A program made the position numbers and the translations under genes. A stretch of DNA of 64,000 nucleotides from Paraburkholderia lacunae. Lineage in GTDB: Bacteria > Pseudomonadota > Gammaproteobacteria > Burkholderiales > Burkholderiaceae. The notes below the pieces were generated by a model, which was given only the letters and a program-made list of their open reading frames with translations, did no database searches and was not told where the DNA came from. The stretch spans positions 310,001 to 374,000 of the forward strand of contig NZ_QHKS01000003.1 in the NCBI RefSeq assembly GCF_003353175.1, read 5' to 3'. Below, piece by piece: positions 17,280 through 26,388 of this stretch (positions are counted from its first letter, which is position 1; each line of letters starts with the position of its first letter).

Positions 17280-18839
17280 GTGACGAACGAAACCTCAGGC
17301 AATCCGCCGCTGGAAAGAGCCGGCTGGCCTGCTTCTTTCGGCGCCGCCGCAGATTCGCGCGAGCCGGTCGCGCCGGGCGCGAAGCGTGTTCCGCAGACAC
17401 CGCTGAAAGCCCGCATGGGGTTCGTCGCGGCGTGGCTGTGCTTCTTCGCGATTGCGTGGTGGCTGCCGACACCGCAAGGCCTGACCGCCCAGGGCAAGGC
17501 CACGCTGGCGGTGGTCGCATGGGTGGCGATCGTGTGGGTCGTCGAGGCGATTCCGGTCGGCGTGAGCGGCATTCTCGTGCCGATGCTGCTTGTGCTGTCG
17601 CACGCGGTCACGCCGTTTCCGAAGGCCGCGAGCGGGTTTGCCGCGCCGGTGGTGTTTCTTTGCCTCGTCGCGTTCCTGTTCTCCGCGATCATGCAGGCCG
17701 CCGGTCTTGATCGCCGCATCGCGCTGCTGCTGCTCGAGCGCTTCAGGGCGCGCACCGCGAACGGCGTGATCTGGGCCATGTTCGCGGTCAACTTCGTGAT
17801 GTCGCTCGTCGTGCCGGCCGCCAATGCGCGCGCCGCCACACTGCTGCCGGTGGCCAACGGCATCGTCGGCCTGTTCGGCGACAGCGCGCGCGAGCGTGAG
17901 GCGAAGAAGGCGATCGTGATCCAGACGCTTGTCTACGGCTCGATGATCAGCGGCATGTGCATTCTGACCGCGCATCTGCCGAACATGGTCGTGTCCGGTC
18001 TGCTCGAAAGACAACTCGGGCTGCGGCTGTCGTATTTCACGTGGTTCAAACTGCAATGGCCGTATCTCGGCATGTTCGTGCTGACCCAGTTCTGGGTGCA
18101 GCACTATTTCAAATCGCGCGCGGTCGCGATTCCCGGCGGCCGTCAGGCGATCGTCGACGAGCGGCGCAAGCTGCCGCCCGCGGGCCGGCACGACTACGCG
18201 GTGCTTGCCGTGTTCGCCTTCGTCGCGTTGCTGTGGGCAACCGAATCGGTACACGGCATCCAGTCGGAAATCGTCGCGCTGATCGGACTCGCGCTAATGT
18301 TCGCGCCGGGCGTGCTGCGCTTCGGCTGGAAGGAGGTTCAGGAGCGGACCATCTGGGGCACGCTGTTTTTGCTGGGCGGCGCGTTGTCGCTGTCCGCGGC
18401 GATCAGCGGCTCGGGGCTCGCGCAGTGGGCGGCGGATCACATCTACGCGGTCGCGCATGGTTATGTCTGGTGGGCCGTGCTGGCGCTCGTGATGGTCGGT
18501 ACGCACGTGATCCGGATCGGCATGCTGTCGAACGTCGCTGCCGTGACGATGATCGCGCCAGTCGCATTGGCTTTGGCGCCGAGGCTCGGTCTGCATCCGG
18601 TCGCGTTCACGCTGCTGATCAGCGACACCGACAGCTTTGCTTATTTGCTGCCGACGCAGATCACTGCCGGCGTCATCGCCTACAGCAGCGGCGCATTCAC
18701 GACGGCGGACTACGCGAAGGTCGGCGTGGTGTCGGTGCTGATCGCGATCGCCTACGGCATCTGCGTGATGGCGCCCTGGTATGCGTACCTCGGCGTGCCG
18801 GTGTGGAATCCGGGCGCGCCGTGGCCGTTCGCGCATTGA
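17280..18839 (+). CDS. DASS-family (SLC13-like) anion permease
   Basis: A 519-residue inner-membrane protein of the divalent anion:sodium symporter family, with about 12 hydrophobic segments. Family features include the VVEAIPVGVSGILVPMLLVL segment and the TESVHGIQSEIVALIGLALMF repeat half. The start is GTG 17280 with GGGA upstream. The first 45 residues are a non-membrane Pro/Ala-rich leader. It overlaps or abuts the DUF3604 gene: the stop at 18837-18839 forms TGATG with an in-frame ATG. Family substrates include di- and tricarboxylates and sulfate-like anions; the substrate here is not predictable beyond an anion. Confidence 0.87.
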   Translation: MTNETSGNPPLERAGWPASFGAAADSREPVAPGAKRVPQTPLKARMGFVAAWLCFFAIAWWLPTPQGLTAQGKATLAVVAWVAIVWVVEAIPVGVSGILVPMLLVLSHAVTPFPKAASGFAAPVVFLCLVAFLFSAIMQAAGLDRRIALLLLERFRARTANGVIWAMFAVNFVMSLVVPAANARAATLLPVANGIVGLFGDSAREREAKKAIVIQTLVYGSMISGMCILTAHLPNMVVSGLLERQLGLRLSYFTWFKLQWPYLGMFVLTQFWVQHYFKSRAVAIPGGRQAIVDERRKLPPAGRHDYAVLAVFAFVALLWATESVHGIQSEIVALIGLALMFAPGVLRFGWKEVQERTIWGTLFLLGGALSLSAAISGSGLAQWAADHIYAVAHGYVWWAVLALVMVGTHVIRIGMLSNVAAVTMIAPVALALAPRLGLHPVAFTLLISDTDSFAYLLPTQITAGVIAYSSGAFTTADYAKVGVVSVLIAIAYGICVMAPWYAYLGVPVWNPGAPWPFAH

Positions 18840-18895
18840 TGGGCATACCGCCGCTAAGCGAACTTCACGAGTTTCACTTTCAGGAAAACATCGGG

Positions 18896-21304
18896 ATGAA
18901 TGACCGCGCACAAGGGATCGATGCGAAAGGCGCCGCGTTGCGCGAGCGCCTGGGGACGCACGTCGCGCCAGAGGGATTGTATGAGCGCCACAAAGCGTTG
19001 CCGTTCGCCGGGCGTGTGAGTTGCAACGTGACGCGTCTGGAAGCAGGCAGCTGGAGCGAAATCGTGCTCGACTACGAAGTCGGCGCGTCCGGTATTGCCG
19101 ACGGCGCGTGGCTCAAGGCGACGTTCAAGTTCTACTCCGACTGGGCGTTGTTCCAGACCAGCGACCCGGGTGCCGCGAACTTCATCAGCGCGGAATATCA
19201 TGCGGCGACACTCGTACCGGGTCAGAGCCCGGCGACCGTTCAGGCGCTGAACGTACGCTTCGACCAGAAAGGACATGAGCGGCCGTTCCAGAAAGCGGTG
19301 ATCGTCGACGTGGCCGACGGCTATCTGAACGCGGGCGACCACATCGTGATTCGACTCGGCGACCGCCGCCGCGGGCCGGGCACGCGTGTGCAGACCTTCG
19401 TCGAGGATCAGTTCCGCTTCAGGTTCTATGTCGACCCGCTCGGCACGTCGCGCTTCGTGGCCGTACCCGGCGACGTCGTGATCGACATTCATGCGGGCGC
19501 GCCGTCGCAGGTGCTGCTGAACGGTCCTCGCTTCGTGCGGCCTTCGGAGCCGGCGACGTTTCGCGTCTCATTGCAGGATCGCTGGGGCAATGCGTGCCGG
19601 GATGCCGGTGGAGCGATAGAAGTGCACGCGTATGACGATCACGATCAGCTTGTCTATCGCCGCGAGCTGCCGTTGCCGGAAGAGGGCTGGGCCACCTGCG
19701 CGCTGCACGACCTGCCGACGACCGCCGACGGCACGCTGCGCATCGTCGCGGCCGCACCCGCGCTGCACGATGTGCGCGCGGCCGAAGTCTTCCTGACAAT
19801 CGACCAGACGTTGCCGGTTGCGCGCTCGCTCTATGCCGACCTGCACGTTCACGCTCACGATACGGTCGGCACGAACAGTCCGGCGTACAACGCGGCATAT
19901 GCACGCGACATCGGCGGCATCGACGTACTCGGTTATACCGCGAACGACTTCCAGATCACCGATGTGAACTGGCAGCTCGGCGTCGACACCGTCGAAGCAT
20001 TCAACGAGGCGGGACGCTTCGTCGTCTACCCGGTTCAGGAATGGTGCGGCAGCTCGACGGCCGGCGGCGATCACAACGTCGTCTTTCTCGGCGACGAGCC
20101 GCCGGGCTTCCCCTATAACGCGCGTGGTGAACATAACCGCACGCTGGTGTGGAACGAGGACATGAAGGGCACCGCGGTCGAACTGGGCCGCTGGCCGGTC
20201 GAGGAGCTATGGGACGCCTATGTCGGCGATCCAGAACAGCACCTCGTGATGCCGCACGTCGGCGGGCGCCGCTACATTCCCGACTGGCATCATCCGGAAC
20301 TGGAACGGCTGGTCGAGATCGCGTCGACGTGGGGACACTTCGACTGGCTTTACCGCGATGTGATTGCGCGTGGCTACCAACTGGGCGTGGCGGCGAGCGG
20401 CGACGAACATCGCGGCAGACCGGGCGGTGGTGCGCCCGGCGTCCAGGTGTTCGGCGTGCATGGCGGATTGACCGGCGTGCTGTCCGATACGCTCGACCGG
20501 AAAGCGGTGGGCCGCGCGCTGCGGGCACGCCACACATGGGCGACCACCGGCGAGCATAGCGCCGCGCTGGTTCGCTGCGGCGAACACCGGCAGGGCGATG
20601 CGTTTGTGCATCGCGGCCCGGCTACACTCGATTACCGTCTGCTCGGCCGTGCCGGTTGGGAATACGTCGCGGCGTTCGACCACTCGGGCCTGTTCTGGGA
20701 GCGCGACCTTCATGAGGAACTGGGGTACTCGGATCGACTGATCCGCATCCGCTGGGGCGGCGCACGTATTCGCGACCGTTATCGTTGGGCGTCATGGCGC
20801 GGCCGGATCCGCATTCTCAACGGGACGATCCACAACTTCGGCTCGGCGGGCTTCGAACACATCGAGGAAGCCGCCTGGCGCACCGGCACGACCGACATCG
20901 AATTCCGCAGCGATACGTATGGCGATGCCGACAGCGTCGAAATCGATGTCGGCAATCTGGCAAACGCGCGGATCGTGATCGAAGGAAGCATCGACAGTTT
21001 CGTGAAGGTCGGCGATCCGCTGCAGGGCAATCCGTTCGCTCATGCGCCGACGTTTCGCTGGGAGATCAGCGGGGCGGAGCTGCTCGCGCAGGGGACTGCA
21101 AGGCATGAACTGGGTGGGACGGAACTGTTCCTTGCTGCCGAGCGGCTGACCGCCAGGCCGTTGCCGCGGGACCTGTCGGGCGCGCTGGAGGTGGCGCCGC
21201 TGAACGCGCCGTTCGGCTTCCGGCCCGTGTATCTGTTCGCGCGGCAGCGGGACGACAGCAAGGTCTGGACGTCAGCGCAGTTCATCACGTTCGAGCCCTC
21301 GTGA
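18896..21304 (+). CDS. DUF3604 protein, predicted metal-dependent hydrolase
   Basis: An 802-residue cytoplasmic-looking protein of the DUF3604 family; no signal peptide is seen. The N-terminal half is beta-rich. The central part contains a His/Asp-rich metal site reminiscent of PHP/amidohydrolase folds: LHVHAHD at about residues 316-322, HNVVFL, MPHVGGRRY, and SGDEHRG with Asp503, Glu504 and His505. No reaction is established for the family that I can name. It is coupled to the upstream permease and shares its GntR control. The start at ATG 18896 is uncertain; ATG 18839 overlaps the permease stop in frame and would add 19 residues. Confidence 0.8.
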   Translation: MNDRAQGIDAKGAALRERLGTHVAPEGLYERHKALPFAGRVSCNVTRLEAGSWSEIVLDYEVGASGIADGAWLKATFKFYSDWALFQTSDPGAANFISAEYHAATLVPGQSPATVQALNVRFDQKGHERPFQKAVIVDVADGYLNAGDHIVIRLGDRRRGPGTRVQTFVEDQFRFRFYVDPLGTSRFVAVPGDVVIDIHAGAPSQVLLNGPRFVRPSEPATFRVSLQDRWGNACRDAGGAIEVHAYDDHDQLVYRRELPLPEEGWATCALHDLPTTADGTLRIVAAAPALHDVRAAEVFLTIDQTLPVARSLYADLHVHAHDTVGTNSPAYNAAYARDIGGIDVLGYTANDFQITDVNWQLGVDTVEAFNEAGRFVVYPVQEWCGSSTAGGDHNVVFLGDEPPGFPYNARGEHNRTLVWNEDMKGTAVELGRWPVEELWDAYVGDPEQHLVMPHVGGRRYIPDWHHPELERLVEIASTWGHFDWLYRDVIARGYQLGVAASGDEHRGRPGGGAPGVQVFGVHGGLTGVLSDTLDRKAVGRALRARHTWATTGEHSAALVRCGEHRQGDAFVHRGPATLDYRLLGRAGWEYVAAFDHSGLFWERDLHEELGYSDRLIRIRWGGARIRDRYRWASWRGRIRILNGTIHNFGSAGFEHIEEAAWRTGTTDIEFRSDTYGDADSVEIDVGNLANARIVIEGSIDSFVKVGDPLQGNPFAHAPTFRWEISGAELLAQGTARHELGGTELFLAAERLTARPLPRDLSGALEVAPLNAPFGFRPVYLFARQRDDSKVWTSAQFITFEPS

Positions 21305-21335
21305 TGGCAACGCAGATCGCCACGCCGGGCATTTT

Positions 21336-22100
21336 TCATTGAACCGACGGCAGCGAAGCGCCGATGCCGTCCAACAGTTCGTCCCGCACGCTGGTGAGCG
21401 TTCCGTTGCGCCGGTCGCGTGGCCGTGGCGCGGCAATCTCGATGTCCCGCGCGAGGCGGCCCGCGCCGGTCTTGCCGGACGGCGCGAGCAGCAGCACGCG
21501 ATCAGACAGATAAAGCGCTTCTTCCAGATCATGCGTGACGAGCAGCGCCGCGGTGCCGTGCGCCCGCGTGAGCGATAGCAGCAAATCCTGCAGCCGCGTC
21601 CGGGTCATCGCATCGACGGCGCTGAACGGCTCGTCGAGCAGCAATAGATCGGGCTGTGGGAATAGGCCGCGCGCGAGTGCGACGCGCTGCGCCATACCGC
21701 CGGATAGCTGCTTGGGCAATGCGTCCAACAGACCAGCCAGACCGACCTCGCGGAGCAGTTCCGCCACGCGCGGATCGCTGCCGCGCTGCGGCCCGGCGGA
21801 GAAGGCGACGTTGTCGCCGACGTTCAGCCACGGCAACAGGCGAGGCTCCTGGAAGATCACACCGACCCTCGCCGACGGCCCGCGTTGCGGCACGCCGTCG
21901 AGCAGAATCTCGCCGTCGAACTCGCGATCGAGACCCGCGATCGCGCGCAACAGTGTGCTCTTGCCGCAGCCGCTCGGGCCGACGAGGCTCACGATTTCAC
22001 CGCGCGCGATAGCGAATGCCACGCGCTCGAGCACGGTGCGCCCGTCGTAGTCCTTGCTGACTGCTCGGATCTCGAGCAGAGACGACGCGTTCGGCCGCAT
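21336..22100 (-). CDS. SsuB/TauB-type ABC transporter ATPase
   Basis: The nucleotide-binding subunit of a nitrate/sulfonate/taurine-type importer, 254 residues. Walker A is GPSGCGKST (41-49), the Q-loop region IFQEPRLLPW, the signature LSGGMAQRVALARGL, and Walker B LLLLDEPFSAVD with a downstream switch His (VTHDLEEAL). Start ATG 22100 overlaps the stop of the permease gene by one base (TGATG), indicating translational coupling. It is the last gene of a three-gene operon. No monooxygenase ssuD is in the operon, although an LLM monooxygenase lies 5 kb away. Confidence 0.92.
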   Translation of the reverse strand: MRPNASSLLEIRAVSKDYDGRTVLERVAFAIARGEIVSLVGPSGCGKSTLLRAIAGLDREFDGEILLDGVPQRGPSARVGVIFQEPRLLPWLNVGDNVAFSAGPQRGSDPRVAELLREVGLAGLLDALPKQLSGGMAQRVALARGLFPQPDLLLLDEPFSAVDAMTRTRLQDLLLSLTRAHGTAALLVTHDLEEALYLSDRVLLLAPSGKTGAGRLARDIEIAAPRPRDRRNGTLTSVRDELLDGIGASLPSVQ

Positions 22101-22990
22101 CAGCGCGTGCTCCGCGAAGAAAGTTGATCGGTTGCCGTGTCGCGCCACGACAGCGTATGCACCTCAATCGCTTTGAGAATACTGTCGCTGAGTTTGCCTA
22201 GCAGCGCGAGCAACAGGATCGCGCCGAACACGAGGTCGGGACGTCCGGTCTCGCGCCCATCGCTAAGCAGGTAACCGAGTCCGCGGGTGGCCGCGATCAG
22301 TTCCGCCGCCACCATGAACATCCACGCGAGACTCAAGCCTGTGCGCAATCCGGTGAAGATCTGTGGAAGCGAGGCGGGCAACAGGATGCGCGTGAAAAGC
22401 GCACGCTGAGTCAGGCGATTGACTTCGCCGAGTTCGATCAGCTTTCTGTCGACGTCGCGAATCCCCGCCACGACGCTGAGCTGCACCGGGAAGAACGCAC
22501 CGATCGCGATCAGCGTGATTTTCGGCGCCTCGTCGATACCCATCCACAGCAGGAGAATCGGCACCCACGCCAGCGAAGGAATCGCGCGCAGCGCCTGAAA
22601 GGCCGGGTCGAGCAGCGCATCGAGACGCCGGCTCAGACCCGTCGCCGCACCGAGCAGGAGCGCAAGTGCGGCGCCGAGACCGAAACCGGCAAAGACGCGC
22701 GCGCAGCTTGCCCAGATGTGACGGCCGAGGCGGGCGCCGCCCAGCTCCCAAAGTGTCCGCGCAATGGAGCTCGGCGCCGGCACCAGATGTTCCGGCAAGA
22801 TCGACAGGCGGACCAGCACTTCGATAAGGGCAAGAAACCCGAACGGCAAAGCCAATCCGGAGATGCGCCAGCGCTTGAGCGGATCGCGCGGTCGCGCCGG
22901 GGCGCGGCGAACCGGTTCGGCCGAGTCGCGGTTGTGAAGCGTGAGCGTATCGTCAGCGGCTATGCCGATATGACGGGCTGCGCGGCTCAT
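22100..22990 (-). CDS. SsuC/TauC-type ABC transporter permease
   Basis: The inner-membrane channel subunit, 296 residues with about six membrane helices after a 40-residue basic N-terminus. The cytoplasmic EAA loop is ELGEVNRLTQRALFTRILLPASLPQIFTGLR. The segment ALRAIPSLAWVPILLLWMG is characteristic of the SsuC/NrtB group. It starts 6 bases after the binding-protein gene and ends at the coupled ssuB-like start. Confidence 0.92.
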   Translation of the reverse strand: MSRAARHIGIAADDTLTLHNRDSAEPVRRAPARPRDPLKRWRISGLALPFGFLALIEVLVRLSILPEHLVPAPSSIARTLWELGGARLGRHIWASCARVFAGFGLGAALALLLGAATGLSRRLDALLDPAFQALRAIPSLAWVPILLLWMGIDEAPKITLIAIGAFFPVQLSVVAGIRDVDRKLIELGEVNRLTQRALFTRILLPASLPQIFTGLRTGLSLAWMFMVAAELIAATRGLGYLLSDGRETGRPDLVFGAILLLALLGKLSDSILKAIEVHTLSWRDTATDQLSSRSTR

Positions 22991-22996
22991 TGGTCT

Positions 22997-24040
22997 TTAC
23001 TTGCCGCTGTTCGCTGCGATGACCGGCTGGGCCGCTTTCACGTCGATCAGCGCGTCGATCACCGCGTTCAGATCGGTGCCGGGCTTGACCAGTTGCTCTT
23101 GCACTAGCAGGGGGGCGGCGGCTTTCAGCGCAGCTAATTGCCGTTCACCGGGCTGAGGTTGACTGAAATCGTTGCGGCTCAGTTGCAGTCTGGCGACCGG
23201 TAGCGACAGCTTCGATTCCTCAGCGATGATTTTTGCCGTCTCGTCAGGATGGGCGGCGATCCACAGCCGTGCTTTCTCGTACACCTTCAGCACATGCACC
23301 AGCGTGTCGGGATGCGTGCTGATGAAATCTTCCCGCGCATTCAGGAAACCCCACGTGTTGAAGTCGACGTTCCGGTAAAGCAGGCGGGCGCCATCGTCGA
23401 TCTGCGCGGCAGCCATATGCGGATCGAGACCGGCCCATGCGTCCACCTGAGCGTTCGCCAGCGCGACGCGTCCGTCCGGGTGCTGCAGGTTCACGATCTC
23501 GACGTCGTCGCGCGACAGGCCGGCGGTATGCAGCGCGCGCAATGTGAAGAGGAATGGGTCAGTGCCCTTGGTTGCAGCGATCTTTTTGCCTTTCAGATCG
23601 GCGAGGGTCTTGATTGGCGAGTCTTTGCGCACGACCAGCGCGGTCCATTCGGGTCGGGAAAAAATGTAGACGGCGCGAATTGGATTGCCGTTCGCCTTGC
23701 CGAGTACCGCGGCGAGGCCCGCGGTCGAACCGATATCGATGGCGCCGCTGTTCAGATATTCGAGCGCCCGGTTGCTGCCGAGACTCAGCACCCATTTGAC
23801 CTGCGTATGATCCGGCGCCAGTTCCTGTTCGAGCCAGCCATTGCGCTTGATGACCAGACTTTCAGGCGAATAGTACGCGTAGTCGAGTCTCAGTTCGGCG
23901 GGCGGGGCAGCCTGCGCCGGGCGTGGAGCCATGCCGACGACAAGGGCCGCTGCCGACGCGAGAACAACGGCCAGTCCGGCCAGCAGTCGGCGCGGCTTCT
24001 GAACGAATGGTTGCTGCGCCGCACCCCGGAAGAATGTCAT
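22997..24040 (-). CDS. SsuA-type aliphatic sulfonate/nitrate/taurine-binding protein
   Basis: The periplasmic substrate-binding subunit, 347 residues. A long signal peptide (basic start, hydrophobic core, cleavage probably after AQA at about residue 44) precedes a SsuA-type fold: LRLDYAYYSPESLVIKRNGWLE, GAIDIGSTAGLAA, then LADLKGKKIAATKGTDPFLF. AAGGACC lies upstream of the ATG. It is first in the importer operon. A broken LysR gene lies just upstream, suggesting the operon has lost a former divergent regulator. Ligand: most likely an aliphatic sulfonate or related oxyanion. Confidence 0.88.
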   Translation of the reverse strand: MTFFRGAAQQPFVQKPRRLLAGLAVVLASAAALVVGMAPRPAQAAPPAELRLDYAYYSPESLVIKRNGWLEQELAPDHTQVKWVLSLGSNRALEYLNSGAIDIGSTAGLAAVLGKANGNPIRAVYIFSRPEWTALVVRKDSPIKTLADLKGKKIAATKGTDPFLFTLRALHTAGLSRDDVEIVNLQHPDGRVALANAQVDAWAGLDPHMAAAQIDDGARLLYRNVDFNTWGFLNAREDFISTHPDTLVHVLKVYEKARLWIAAHPDETAKIIAEESKLSLPVARLQLSRNDFSQPQPGERQLAALKAAAPLLVQEQLVKPGTDLNAVIDALIDVKAAQPVIAANSGK

Positions 24041-24141
24041 TGAGTGGTCCTTGAAACTGTTTCGTTATGACCGGTCAATGTAATCAACGCCCGCGCGCAA
24101 GCGAACCAATAAAAGCTCACAACTAAAGCACATGCCGCGCT

Positions 24142-24438
24142 ATGGCGGCGATGACGAATACGTTGGGCGACGCAAAGCGAAGCGCCACGGTATCGGTGGG
24201 AGGGCGGTTCACGCTCAACAGCGTTGGCATGATCCGCCGCCTGGCAGCGCTCGACATGGGCATCGTCCTGATGCCGGAGGAAATCGTCGCCGATGAACTG
24301 GCCGGCGGGAGGCTACGCCGGATCTTGCCCGGATGGCACGGCATGCCGACGCCGATCTATGCCATCACCGAAACCCGTTTACTACCGGCGAAGACGCAGC
24401 GCTTCATCGAGTTCCTGCGGCAGCGTTTAGGGCGGTAG
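24142..24438 (+). pseudogene. C-terminal remnant of a LysR-family regulator
   Basis: About 98 codons read as the end of a LysR effector domain (FTLNSVGMIRRLAALDMGIV, LMPEEIVADELAGGRLRRIL, then ITETRLLPAKTQRFIEFLR). The DNA-binding domain and the first half of the effector domain are missing. It is divergent from the SsuABC-like operon, where a LysR activator (CbI/SsuR type) would be expected. It is non-functional as a regulator. Confidence 0.75.
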
Positions 24439-24517
24439 CCCGCGACTGGATGCGATCACAGGCTGCACAAAACCGCAGCCCGCCCCCGGCAGTCATCCAG
24501 CGCTTACACGAGCGTGG

Positions 24518-25819
24518 TCAATTCGACACGTACGCCACGTACGGCCCGGTGCCGCCGCCTGTCGAACTGCGGCCGCTGATGCCGTAGTACACATGCCGGC
24601 CGTAGAACGCCGGAATCCCGAGGTCGAGATCGCTGCTCATGTAGACGCCGAGGTTGTTGAACGCGTTGTTAGAGCCCGCGAGGAGAGTCGCCGCGTTCGC
24701 GATGTTGAAGCCGAGCGTCGCATTCGCCGGACTCGTCGAGGCGAGCGTCGCCGAGCGGCCCAACGTCGTAGTCGGCGTGTAGAACATCGAGGCGCTGCGC
24801 GTGATCGTCGAATCCTGGAAGAACAGCGCGGTCGAGCCGGAATCGAAGAACGCCCCGGCGCTCAGCGTCTTGCCATTGAGCGTCGCCGTGAAGTTGCCGT
24901 TGATATCGGTGGGAATCAGCGTCGCGCCGGCGCCGGACAAGACGTTATTGCTCTGCGTGTCGATCCCGAACACGAGCGTGCCGGCCGCGGTCGCGCTGCC
25001 GCTGTCGGACACCTGGGCCATCTCGACGATCACGCCGTTGTTGTCCTGGGAAAACAGGTACACGGGGTTGGTGACCTGAGCGCTCGTCGCGACATTCACC
25101 GCAGTGCCCGCATTGGTGTAGTAATACTGCGCGATCGGCGTGGCGGCGTTCGCGCACGTCGAACCGCAGTCTTGCGGCGCCACGCCGATACCGAGGATGC
25201 CGTTTGCGCCGAGCGCGCTGGGCGAATCGAGCGCGCTGCCGACCTTGCATGCGGTGGGAGCCGAGATCGTCAGGTTGGGATCGGCCATCACGTGAATCGG
25301 TACGCTGGAAGCCAGTTCGCCACCGATCTTCACGTCCGCCGTATGGACCGTGCCCCACGCGTAGCCGCTGCCGAACAGCGCGCATTCGGCGAGCGGCAGG
25401 CTGCTGGATGAATCGATTTCAGCCGTCAGGCTGCTGAACGTCGTGCTCGGAATCGCCGACTCGAAGAGCCGCAGGCCGTACGAGCCGGTATCCACCAAGA
25501 CGTTCGAGATGGTCGAGCAGTTCGTCGCGCCGCTTGAACCGGGCGCGCAGATCGTGACATTCACCATCGGTTGATTGCGGATACCGGTGCTCGACACCGT
25601 GATAGCTGCCGTGTTCGACGGACCGACCGACGTCGGCACGGCCGACGCGTCGACCGCGAGGGTGTTGCTCGAGGTAGTCGTGCTGCTGGACGTCGAACTG
25701 CTGCTGGTTGTGGAGCCGCTGGTGGTCGACGAACCGCTCGACGAGCCACCGCCGCCACCGCCGCATGCAGTCAGGCACAGGCCGAGCGTCGCGGCCAGAA
25801 TCCACGCGAATTTGCGCAT
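24518..25819 (-). CDS. DUF3443 lipoprotein with pepsin-like aspartic protease signatures
   Basis: A 433-residue exported lipoprotein. The signal peptide ends in lipobox LTAC with Cys19, followed by poly-Gly and a Ser/Thr-rich linker (residues 24-51). The body has two Asp motifs, VLVDTGSYGLRL (Asp109) and AFFDSGSTALFF (Asp325), with GILGIG (206-211) between them. That is the order of the two catalytic lobes in pepsin-type proteases. Pfam knows the family only as DUF3443 as far as I recall. It follows the DUF2844 gene, its usual partner in Burkholderiales. ATG 25819 is chosen because the signal peptide starts there. Confidence 0.85.
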   Translation of the reverse strand: MRKFAWILAATLGLCLTACGGGGGGSSSGSSTTSGSTTSSSSTSSSTTTSSNTLAVDASAVPTSVGPSNTAAITVSSTGIRNQPMVNVTICAPGSSGATNCSTISNVLVDTGSYGLRLFESAIPSTTFSSLTAEIDSSSSLPLAECALFGSGYAWGTVHTADVKIGGELASSVPIHVMADPNLTISAPTACKVGSALDSPSALGANGILGIGVAPQDCGSTCANAATPIAQYYYTNAGTAVNVATSAQVTNPVYLFSQDNNGVIVEMAQVSDSGSATAAGTLVFGIDTQSNNVLSGAGATLIPTDINGNFTATLNGKTLSAGAFFDSGSTALFFQDSTITRSASMFYTPTTTLGRSATLASTSPANATLGFNIANAATLLAGSNNAFNNLGVYMSSDLDLGIPAFYGRHVYYGISGRSSTGGGTGPYVAYVSN

Positions 25820-25848
25820 TGCTTTCTCTCGTTTGATCTTGTTGACGG

Positions 25849-26388
25849 TTACTGGATATCGTCGGCGCTCAAGCCTTGCGGCAGCGCTTGCGGCAGGTAG
25901 GCACGGCCATGGAACGCGCCCATGTGGCCGCCGGTTTCGACCACCAGGCCGGCCTGGCGCACTGCGGCCGGGCCGTAACCGCCGCCTTGCGCGGCATGGA
26001 TGTCTGCGAGCCCCTGGGTGTAGGACGGAAAATAGTCGCCGAGCAGCGTGCTGAGCGGCGCCATCGTCGGACCCTTCCAGCTGATTGCGAACACCGCGTT
26101 GTTCTGCGCGACGTACTCGCGGATGACCGTGCCGGACGCCGTCGTCGTCTCGTTGACGGTGTACGCGGCGGACGCGACGCCCGATGCCTGCGCGAAGCGC
26201 GCGGCAAACGATGCGCTGGCGGCGGTGCCGGCGCTGGTCTTCGTGGTGCTGCCGTCGGCGCCGGTGCCGCTCGGGTAAGTCGGCGCGCTCCCCAATGCGC
26301 CGTGCGCCGGCAGGGCTGCAAGCATCGCCCCGATGCTGGTTGCGATCGCCGCGGTCGCGGCAATACCTCGAATTGAATTGATGGCCAT
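25849..26388 (-). CDS. DUF2844 secreted protein
   Basis: A 179-residue protein with a Sec signal peptide (MAINSIRGIAATAAIATSIG..., cleavage near AHG-ALG at about residues 29-31). The mature domain is a DUF2844 type (VNETTTASGTVIREYVAQNNAVFAISWKGPTM). No function is known to me. It lies 29 bases upstream of the DUF3443 gene and the two are presumably co-transcribed. If the DUF3443 product is a protease, this could be its partner or substrate, which is speculation. Confidence 0.82.
   Translation of the reverse strand: MAINSIRGIAATAAIATSIGAMLAALPAHGALGSAPTYPSGTGADGSTTKTSAGTAASASFAARFAQASGVASAAYTVNETTTASGTVIREYVAQNNAVFAISWKGPTMAPLSTLLGDYFPSYTQGLADIHAAQGGGYGPAAVRQAGLVVETGGHMGAFHGRAYLPQALPQGLSADDIQ

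Noticed and set aside
17957..18895. Long upstream extension of the DUF3604 reading frame
   Set aside because: It overlaps the permease gene in another frame and its translation is Arg/Ala/Gly-rich noise. The family-like sequence begins near 18896.
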